Assembly: GCA_017964325.1 (NCBI GenBank)
Contig: JAGCSE010000071.1
Coordinates: 1-5,997, forward strand
Origin: Victivallales bacterium
GTDB lineage: Bacteria > Verrucomicrobiota > Lentisphaeria > Oligosphaerales > Oligosphaeraceae
Reading direction: 5' to 3'
Length of the DNA stretch: 5,997 bases
Shown here: positions 1 through 5,053 of the stretch, one piece after another
Layout: each line of letters begins with the position of its first letter
How positions within the stretch are numbered: position 1 is the first letter of the stretch
Notes under the pieces: generated by a model
What the model saw: only the letters and a program-made list of their open reading frames with translations
Database searches by the model: none
Told to the model about the DNA's origin: nothing
Position numbers and translations under genes: made by a program

Positions 1-2
1 CG

Positions 3-74
3 GTCGGCCTCGGCAACCTCTACGAACTCCGTATATTCTGCAAACCGGATATCACCATTTTGGATATCAAGTAA
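3..74 (+). CDS. C-terminal end of an unrecognised protein (partial)
   Basis: An open frame enters from the left edge and ends at a TAA at 72-74, leaving only 23 residues (starting VGLGNLYEL, ending ITILDIK). The codons (GTC, GGC, CTC, AAC, TAC) resemble those of the ATPase genes further right, which supports real coding. The fragment is too short to assign to a family. The gene converges on the DUF1016 gene across a 135-bp gap. It could still be a chance open frame, because the other plus frames are also open for part of this short stretch. Confidence 0.45.
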   Translation, partial: VGLGNLYELRIFCKPDITILDIK

Positions 75-209
75 TTTTCACTACATAATTGTTAGGCGTG
101 TCACCGCTTGTTGTCAATTGTGTTTTTCTCACTTTGAACATTCATTTTCCCCTTCTCCATTTGATTGATCAGTATGTAAAGGAAAATCATTCGAACATTT
201 GAACATATC
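75..209. other. AT-rich intergenic region between convergent genes
   Basis: This 135-bp stretch lies between the stop of the left-edge gene and the stop of the minus-strand DUF1016 gene. It is AT-rich and contains no convincing ORF. A weak pairing (AATTG at 87-91 with CAATT at 115-119, and GCG/CGC inside it) stands before a short T run at 122-126. It could be a poor terminator for the plus-strand gene, but the stem is too broken to call one. Confidence 0.5.
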
Positions 210-1334
210 CTATCTTCTTTTGCGCGGAGATATACGTTTAGTTTTGCGTTTAGAAGCCTCATCAAGCAATGCCGCCAATTTTTCGCGAAGTTGTGTTTCG
301 TCTGGCAAATATAGTTGGTACTTACTCACAAATAGGCGATTTGATATTCCCTGCGTAGCAAATTGTACAACCAGATCATCCTTATTGGCTCCCAAAACGA
401 TACCTACCGGTTCGGCATCACTCTTGCTACCGACTTCTGACTTGAAATAGTTCAAATACATGTTCATCTGTCCAATATCCTGATGCTTTATCATACCACG
501 TTTCAAATCGATAAGCACAAAGCATTTAAGCAAATAATTGTAGAACACAAGATCAACTCTGCACGGATGTTCTGTATTAAGCGGTATGCGGTATTGACTT
601 GCTACAAAAGAAAAACCGCGTCCTAATTCAAGAAGGAAGTCTCGAAGATGCTCAATAAGCGCCGCATGAAGCCGTCCCTCCTTCAGACGCTCTGCAACTG
701 GCAAACCGGCAAACTCAAGGACGTATGGATCTCGAAGAATGTCTTCTGGCTTCTGTACACGATTGCCTTCGTTTGCCAAGGCAAGCACACCTTCCTTGTC
801 TCGTGAAAGCGCAATTCGATGGAAAAGCATGGATTGCATCTGTCGCCGTAATTCACGGACACTCCACTTAGAACTTTCACATTCCTTCTGGTAGAAAGCG
901 ATTTCCAACGGATCATCAGCTCGAAGAATCTCAAGATAGTGACTCCAAGTCAAAAATCCAGACGTCTGACCTATTCGAAAAAAGTCAGACGTCTGACTTT
1001 TTTGCGATATTACATACAGCTTACGCATATAGATGAGGTTTGAATGGCTAAAGCCTCGTCCCAACCGAAAAGTCAAATCATGTGCAAGCCTCCGCATCAA
1101 TCCATCACCGTAAACAGCTCTGTCAGAGCCGTGTTGCTCATACTCCACAATATATTCACCTGTTTGCCAATAGGTTTGAAGCATGATCGTGTTCATTGCC
1201 GCCTTCAATCCAGAACGTGCGTCATGGACAAGTTTTTCAATGGCCGAAACCAACGTATCGTATGTAGGCATCGCCTTTGGAGAAATATCTTTCCCCTCAC
1301 CTTCATCACTCTTTTTTATTTGTCTCTTTGACAT
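210..1334 (-). CDS. DUF1016/YhcG-family PD-(D/E)XK nuclease-like protein
   Basis: This 374-residue protein has the two-part layout of the family. The N-terminal DUF1016_N helical region (about residues 24-175) includes the YWQTGEYIVEYEQ, LGRGFSHSNLIYMRKLY and LTWSHYLEIL segments. The C-terminal YhcG_C nuclease-like domain (about 200-350) follows. Likely catalytic residues are D261 in RVDLVFYN and D276/K278 in LIDLK, where most relatives have ELK. The tail is very basic (KRKTKRISPRKRR). The family belongs to the PD-(D/E)XK fold and is often found in accessory or defence-linked DNA; its exact role is not settled. I chose ATG 1334 because AAAAAGGA lies 6 nt upstream; ATG 1355 would add 7 residues but has no good RBS. 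Residues 114-125 contain a short near-repeat (QTSDFFRIG then QTSGF), treated separately. Base composition looks more AT-rich than in the ATPase genes, which fits an accessory gene. It is last in the minus-strand cluster. Confidence 0.9.
   Translation of the reverse strand: MSKRQIKKSDEGEGKDISPKAMPTYDTLVSAIEKLVHDARSGLKAAMNTIMLQTYWQTGEYIVEYEQHGSDRAVYGDGLMRRLAHDLTFRLGRGFSHSNLIYMRKLYVISQKSQTSDFFRIGQTSGFLTWSHYLEILRADDPLEIAFYQKECESSKWSVRELRRQMQSMLFHRIALSRDKEGVLALANEGNRVQKPEDILRDPYVLEFAGLPVAERLKEGRLHAALIEHLRDFLLELGRGFSFVASQYRIPLNTEHPCRVDLVFYNYLLKCFVLIDLKRGMIKHQDIGQMNMYLNYFKSEVGSKSDAEPVGIVLGANKDDLVVQFATQGISNRLFVSKYQLYLPDETQLREKLAALLDEASKRKTKRISPRKRR
952..1003. repeat. 26-bp perfect palindrome plus 9-codon near-duplication inside the DUF1016 gene
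   Basis: Positions 978-1003 are a perfect palindrome: six A, then GTCAGAC, then GTCTGAC, then six T. A second copy of its core (CAGACGTCTGAC) sits at 959-970, 27 bp from the first at 986-997. On the coding strand, 997-979 and 970-952 match at 17 of 19 positions. The 27-bp offset keeps the reading frame and gives QTSDFF and QTSGFL nine residues apart. As RNA the palindrome would fold into a short stem followed by a U tract in either direction, so it resembles a bidirectional intrinsic terminator, although it lies inside an intact gene. Confidence 0.85.
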
Positions 1335-1340
1335 ATCCAT

Positions 1341-1348
1341 TCCTTTTT
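1341..1348 (-). promoter_or_regulatory. Ribosome binding site deciding the DUF1016 start
   Basis: The minus strand reads AAAAAGGA here, ending 6 nt before ATG 1334. Two other in-frame ATGs exist: 1340 directly abuts this site, and 1355 lies upstream of it. Only ATG 1334 has normal spacing, so the protein most likely begins MSKRQIKK. Confidence 0.65.
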
Positions 1349-1401
1349 GTTCCATGCACTGCCATTTGCATCATCCCATCTATTTGTAGAATCATCCATG
1401 G

Positions 1402-1968
1402 TCATCTTTTCAACTTTTGCTCGATAGTCATGAGATAAGACGACATGGGCTCGCCTGCATGGAAAGCGGCTAAATCTCTGAAGAAAGGCATGACCAACTT
1501 GCCGACTTTTTCGACTGCATCCTGCAAAATGCAATCAAGCTGCGTCAAATCCAGTTCGTCTTCATTGATTTTCTCAAAATTCCACCAGTAGTCATAGTTT
1601 ACAATATCTTCGTACGGTTTCAGAATGTATTCGGATGGGTTGATCGGTGGAGGCAAGAATTTCGGATCAAGATAAATAATGCGAAGACAACCATCATCGT
1701 TGGAAAGACTTTTCGGCCATCCATTGGAATTGACGATGTCCGTCTCGACATCTGGCTGCCATGCGCATTCAAACGTAAAACAGTTCCTTGTCGAACCTGC
1801 GAAGTTCACGACGAAATAATATCGTTTCGTCAATTCCGATCCGTCATCCCAATAACGGTAGCACAAGAACCCTGAGGGCATGGCCATGTTTTTGTCTTCG
1901 ACAAGATTCTTGAAATCATTCGCAATGGCTTTCTGCAGGCCTCTTTTGAAAAAGCGCTTCAATTTCAT
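1402..1968 (-). CDS. Hypothetical protein, 188 residues
   Basis: I do not recognise this protein with confidence. It has no signal peptide and no membrane segment, so it is probably cytoplasmic. The N-terminus is basic and helical (MKLKRFFKRGLQKAIANDFK). Residues 34-70 look like beta strands (FLCYRYW, RYYFVVNF, NCFTFECAW). A proline-rich turn follows (FLPPPINP, 104-111), then an aromatic stretch (YDYWWNF, 125-131) and an acidic C-terminal helical part ending with VGKLVMPFFRDL (155-166). The layout recalls small DUF4304-like proteins, which also have a strand-rich core and end near a conserved 'PFF'-like helix, but this is only an impression. The start at 1968 is supported by AGGAG 9 nt upstream (1978-1982). 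It sits 66 bp after the AAA-ATPase-like gene and 67 bp before the DUF1016 gene, on the same strand. It could be a partner or regulator of either, or an unrelated passenger. Confidence 0.75.
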   Translation of the reverse strand: MKLKRFFKRGLQKAIANDFKNLVEDKNMAMPSGFLCYRYWDDGSELTKRYYFVVNFAGSTRNCFTFECAWQPDVETDIVNSNGWPKSLSNDDGCLRIIYLDPKFLPPPINPSEYILKPYEDIVNYDYWWNFEKINEDELDLTQLDCILQDAVEKVGKLVMPFFRDLAAFHAGEPMSSYLMTIEQKLKR

Positions 1969-1977
1969 ATTCCATTG

Positions 1978-1982
1978 CTCCT
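1978..1982 (-). promoter_or_regulatory. Ribosome binding site of the 188-residue hypothetical gene
   Basis: AGGAG on the minus strand lies 9 nt before ATG 1968. Another ATG at 1975 is only 2 nt from it and is in a different frame, so 1968 is the better start. Confidence 0.6.
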
Positions 1983-2034
1983 ACAGTAAAAAACGATGTG
2001 ACAGATGATTGGAAGAGACGATAAAAAGCATGTT

Positions 2035-3615
2035 TCACGATACTTGAACAGCCTTCGCATCCATCAGATGGCGTGTCTGGCGGTCGAAGTTGAGGCCAAT
2101 CAGCCAAATGGGCAGGCCACGGCCATGATACGGCGCATCATAGCCTTTTTTCTTCACTTGGTCCAATGCGGCTTCGGCAGATTCATCTACTTTCAATTCA
2201 AAGATATAGACACCGCAGGGATGGATGGCGACGATGTCAGCCTGACCATTGGACTGGCGGTCCTCCGTCGTACAGCGCACACCCTGCGACCACAGTAACA
2301 CAACCAGATTCCGTTCAAACGAAACTTCATGCACGCTCTGCTCCGTAGATCCATACGGCAATGAGGCATACAATGATTTCAAGCCGATGAAAAATTCGTC
2401 CCATTGTGCGGTGAGCAGTTTTCCGCCAAGTTGCGAAACCCAGTAGGTATCCTGCCTGGCGGCGACGGCGGACGTCACCGTGGCGAGATCACGCCGCACT
2501 TCTTCATCTGGAACGCGAAGCGTGTACATTCCTGTATGCGGATTAAAATCATCAATCGTCAGATAGCCAGTCTGATAGAGCATCGGGACAGGCTTCAAGG
2601 CGCGGATATCCGTCACATCGAAATCTTCTTCGCGCATATTTTTCACACCATCCATGTCGATGGCCAGAAAATCTTCCTTTTGGAAATATTTCATCAGCAT
2701 GACGGCCTTGCCTGTCTGCGCCCAGCAGGGCTGGAAATATGGTTCTTGCAATGCAAGATTCACACCGATGGAAACTGGATTGTAAACTGTCTCAGTTACG
2801 CTTTTTCCAAAACGATAGCCGTTGAACCACCGCTTCAATTCCTCACGATAGGCACCATAGCCCATCTGCATCTGCGCTGCATGGGCGCGCATGTGTCCGT
2901 CGAAATACGTGTCCAATTCATCCTCCGTGTAGCCGAGCATCGTCGCATATTCTTTCCTTAGCGAGAGATCGGACAAATTGGAAAGGGCGGAGAACACCGA
3001 CATCTTCGTGAACTTCGAGACGCCTGTGATCATCAGGAAACGGATCTTCCCTGTTCGGTCCTTCATCTGGCGGTAGAAATTCGATAATTCGCCACGCACT
3101 GCCTCCGCATCGTCCGGTTTGTCAAGGAGTTGCGCCACAGGATCGTCGTATTCGTCAATCAGAATGACAACGCCTTTGCCACCACTTGAGACGAACAACT
3201 CGTCAATTGCACGGGCAAAGTTACTGGAAGCTGTTTTGTGTGGATCAAACACGCCACCAGCCTCAATGATAGCCGATTCCACGGTATCGGGGAAATTCTT
3301 CTTGAAAAGATCGACCGATGATGACGCCGCGAAGCCAAAGTTGAAATACAATACGGGATATTTCTCCCACGTCCAGTCCGTCTTGGAAATGGCCAGGCCG
3401 TCGAATAACTCTCGCCGCCCTTCGAAGATGGCCTTCAGCGTTGAGATCATCAGTGACTTGCCGAATCGCCTTGGCCGCGCGATGAAGAAGCAATCATCGG
3501 CTCCCGTGATCAACTGGTGGAAATACGCGGTCTTGTCAACATAGACACAGCCTTTCCGACGCATCTTCGGAAAGTCGCTTGAATCGGTCAGGATTGGTTG
3601 AAGCGTGTTATTCAT
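2035..3615 (-). CDS. AAA-ATPase-like protein with C-terminal PD-(D/E)XK nuclease domain
   Basis: This 526-residue protein matches the common architecture of an AAA-ATPase-like domain (PF09820 type) followed by a PD-(D/E)XK domain (PF08011 type). The N-terminus has the family signature (FPKMRRKGCVYVDKTAYFHQLI, about 15-36, compressed here as a description of residues F15 to I36). The Walker A-like motif is RPRRFGKS (47-54). Walker B is VVILIDEYDDPV (149-160), with D154 and E155. MITGVSKFTKMSVFSALSNL (195-214) fits the sensor region of the family. The nuclease domain near the C-terminus shows D460 (GQADIVAI), E473 and K475 (YIFELKVD), then ALDQVKKKGY and IGLNFDRQTR. Length is normal and the gene appears intact. 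Such proteins often occur in many copies per genome in gut-type anaerobes; their function is unproven, with roles in mobile DNA or defence proposed. ATG 3615 has no clear Shine-Dalgarno, but it gives the expected N-terminus. It is transcribed divergently from the ATPase operon and is first in the minus-strand cluster. Confidence 0.92.
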   Translation of the reverse strand: MNNTLQPILTDSSDFPKMRRKGCVYVDKTAYFHQLITGADDCFFIARPRRFGKSLMISTLKAIFEGRRELFDGLAISKTDWTWEKYPVLYFNFGFAASSSVDLFKKNFPDTVESAIIEAGGVFDPHKTASSNFARAIDELFVSSGGKGVVILIDEYDDPVAQLLDKPDDAEAVRGELSNFYRQMKDRTGKIRFLMITGVSKFTKMSVFSALSNLSDLSLRKEYATMLGYTEDELDTYFDGHMRAHAAQMQMGYGAYREELKRWFNGYRFGKSVTETVYNPVSIGVNLALQEPYFQPCWAQTGKAVMLMKYFQKEDFLAIDMDGVKNMREEDFDVTDIRALKPVPMLYQTGYLTIDDFNPHTGMYTLRVPDEEVRRDLATVTSAVAARQDTYWVSQLGGKLLTAQWDEFFIGLKSLYASLPYGSTEQSVHEVSFERNLVVLLWSQGVRCTTEDRQSNGQADIVAIHPCGVYIFELKVDESAEAALDQVKKKGYDAPYHGRGLPIWLIGLNFDRQTRHLMDAKAVQVS

Positions 3616-3681
3616 AGAAGACTATTGGATTGGCGTGAATCTTTTAGCATTTTTGATTGTGAATCTAATGACTTTCCTTAT

Positions 3682-3709
3682 ACATTATTTACTATGAATA
3701 AAATGTCAA
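3682..3709 (-). promoter_or_regulatory. Candidate promoter of the minus-strand cluster
   Basis: On the minus strand a perfect TTGACA (3709-3704) is followed after 16 bp by TAATGT (3687-3682), which keeps only the key T, A and final T of a -10 box. A better-looking TATAAG (3682-3677) lies 21 bp away, which is too far. The placement, 67 bp or more upstream of ATG 3615 in AT-rich DNA, is plausible, but the match is weak. Confidence 0.3.
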
Positions 3710-3761
3710 GTCAAACACGACTTTTTCAAGCGCTATACTTTTCATTTTTTTTGACAACGAT

Positions 3762-3790
3762 TTGAAATCTGATGATTGTGAATGTATATT
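3762..3790 (+). promoter_or_regulatory. Sigma70-type promoter of the V-type ATPase operon
   Basis: TTGAAA (3762-3767) and TATATT (3785-3790) are separated by exactly 17 bp, and each matches the consensus at 5 of 6 positions. Transcription would start near 3797, giving a leader of about 58 nt before ATG 3855. An 8-bp inverted repeat, GAATGTAT (3780-3787) and ATACATTC (3806-3813), overlaps the -10 box and is centred on the predicted start, so it may be an operator. Confidence 0.6.
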
Positions 3791-3854
3791 CATATTCGAC
3801 AGAAAATACATTCGTTATACCATATTTAAATATACCCACAGGGAAACGGAAACC

Positions 3855-4466
3855 ATGGCGGACGATCTGCAAGCCCTATTGAACAAAATCAACGAAGAAG
3901 GCCTTAAAAAGGCGGAAGCAGCCAAGGCCGACATCATCGCCAAAGCCCAGGCCGAAGCAAAAAGCATCATTAAAAAAGCACAGGAGGAAGTCGACGATTG
4001 CCGCGCTAAAGCACAAGCGGATTCGCAAATCCTTGTACAGAAAGGAGAAGAAGCTCTCCGCCAAGCCGCTCGGGACATGATGCTCTCCTTGAAACAACAG
4101 CTCCAGAGCCGCGTCCGCACCGCTGTCCTCCAGTTGATGAACTCCTCGCTGGATGCACAGCAACTTCCGAACATCATCGCACAAATCGTTCAGAGCTATC
4201 TCCAAAAGGAAGGCGCGGAGGAAAATCTCGAACTCCTCGTCAATCCGCAACAGCTCGACACCCTCTCAAATGCCGTCAAATCCATGCTCGCCGAAAATCT
4301 GAAAGGACGCTGCGAGTTCTCCCCCGCCCCCTCCGTCAACAATGGCTTCAAGCTCGCCTTCTCGGACAACGATGTTCTGTATGATTTTACCGACCAAGCA
4401 CTTGCAGATGCCATCGCATCCTATGTCGGTCCGAGAATCGCCTCCGTGCTGTCCAGCAACAAATGA
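3855..4466 (+). CDS. atpE: V-type ATPase subunit E (peripheral stalk)
   Basis: Subunit E forms the peripheral stalk that holds the A/B head of the rotary ATPase against the membrane part. The 203-residue protein has the family layout: a long N-terminal coiled coil rich in Ala, Lys and Glu (about 1-85, for example LLNKINEEGLKKAEAAKAD), then a C-terminal globular domain (about 90-203) with LELLVNP and a final hydrophobic helix (ALADAIASYVGPRIASVL). ATG 3855 is chosen because the typical subunit E N-terminus begins here and AGGGAA (3840-3845) lies about 9 nt upstream. An in-frame TTG at 3762 would extend it by 31 residues, but it falls in the -35 box and lacks family similarity. It is the first gene of the operon, 14 bp before the next gene. 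It is cytoplasmic and membrane-associated through the complex. The fold-level assignment rests on pattern and on the adjacent subunit A gene. Confidence 0.87.
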   Translation: MADDLQALLNKINEEGLKKAEAAKADIIAKAQAEAKSIIKKAQEEVDDCRAKAQADSQILVQKGEEALRQAARDMMLSLKQQLQSRVRTAVLQLMNSSLDAQQLPNIIAQIVQSYLQKEGAEENLELLVNPQQLDTLSNAVKSMLAENLKGRCEFSPAPSVNNGFKLAFSDNDVLYDFTDQALADAIASYVGPRIASVLSSNK

Positions 4467-4480
4467 CGGATTGACAAGCC

Positions 4481-5038
4481 ATGCCCACGGACATCCACTA
4501 TTTCATCGCGTCGTTGCCAGGCTTGAAACGCCACGAAAAGCCTTTCTATTCCTTTAAGGAATTTATGGCGTTGTGCGAATACAACCTCTCACCAGAAGCC
4601 GCACAGGCTGTCTCGCGCCTTTCTTTGGATCCAGTGAAAGATGCGCAGGATTTCTGCGACGCCGCAAAGGAATGGCGGCAATGGGTCGCCTTCTCGAAGA
4701 GCAGTCTGGCACAATTGCGCGCCGCACGCCTGAAACGCAATCAGGAATCTGCAAGATCTTCTGAATACGCAGGTTTATATGATGGCCGTGAGCTGGAGAA
4801 AGCCTATTCCATCACATCCCCTTCCGAACGGCAAGCCGCTCTCGAAGACTTGATGTGGAAATTCCTCGATAACTATCTGGCCGCCAAATATCCTTTCAGC
4901 CTTGATGCCGTGGTCGCATACGCCCTCAAACTGCTTCTCATCGAACGTGAGCAGTCCCGTAAGTTCGATCAAGGCCTTGACGTCTTCAACTCCATGGTCG
5001 CAAAAGCCATCGAAACCGCCGACAATACGAGATTGTAA
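4481..5038 (+). CDS. DUF2764-like V-type ATPase operon protein
   Basis: This 185-residue protein looks like the DUF2764 family, which is found between atpE and atpA in bacterial V-type ATPase operons. Supporting features are the N-terminal YFIASLPGL (7-15), the following PFYSFKEF (21-28), a helical middle part, and the C-terminal FSLDAVVAYALKLLLIERE (139-157) with FDQGLDVFNSM. It has no signal peptide or membrane helix and is likely cytoplasmic. The gene lies 14 bp after atpE and 15 bp before atpA, so all three should be on one mRNA. The Shine-Dalgarno is weak (GGA at 4468-4470), which suggests coupling to atpE translation. In archaeal and Thermus-type operons this position holds the genes for subunits C and F. 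The protein may replace the function of one of them, but that is inference. Confidence 0.8.
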   Translation: MPTDIHYFIASLPGLKRHEKPFYSFKEFMALCEYNLSPEAAQAVSRLSLDPVKDAQDFCDAAKEWRQWVAFSKSSLAQLRAARLKRNQESARSSEYAGLYDGRELEKAYSITSPSERQAALEDLMWKFLDNYLAAKYPFSLDAVVAYALKLLLIEREQSRKFDQGLDVFNSMVAKAIETADNTRL

Positions 5039-5043
5039 AATCC

Positions 5044-5047
5044 AGGA
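5044..5047 (+). promoter_or_regulatory. Ribosome binding site deciding the atpA start
   Basis: AGGA lies 6 nt before ATG 5054. A second in-frame ATG at 5060 would have 12-nt spacing, so 5054 is preferred; the two starts differ by two residues. Confidence 0.6.
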
Positions 5048-5053
5048 CTATAA

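Larger units (their letters stand above)
3616..3854. other. AT-rich divergent intergenic region
   Basis: This 239-bp region separates the minus-strand cluster from the ATPase operon and holds promoters for both directions. It also contains the 10-bp direct repeat GATTGTGAAT at 3655-3664 and 3774-3783, with a looser relative (GATTGGCGTGAAT) at about 3628-3640. A small inverted pair (AAGTC at 3708-3712, GACTT at 3719-3723) lies near the middle. No small gene was seen. Confidence 0.6.

Noticed and set aside
87..126. Intrinsic terminator after the left-edge gene
   Set aside because: The possible stem is short and interrupted, and the T run is only five bases, so it is not a convincing terminator.
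952..1003. CRISPR-like or mobile-element end
   Set aside because: There are only two copies of the core, they are in frame inside an intact gene, and no spacers, target duplication or transposase were seen.
2404..2961. 185-codon plus-strand ORF
   Set aside because: It lies wholly within the AAA-ATPase-like gene on the other strand, which has clear Walker and nuclease motifs. The plus-strand translation shows no recognisable domain.
3119..3544. 141-codon plus-strand ORF
   Set aside because: It is the antisense shadow of the ATPase domain of the same minus-strand gene.
3751..3756. Perfect TTGACA as -35 box of the ATPase promoter
   Set aside because: The hexamer 17 bp downstream (GATTGT) is a poor -10 box. 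TTGAAA at 3762 pairs much better with TATATT.
3762..3854. Upstream TTG start extending subunit E by 31 residues
   Set aside because: The TTG coincides with the -35 box of a good promoter, the added residues do not resemble subunit E, and ATG 3855 has a ribosome binding site and the typical N-terminus.
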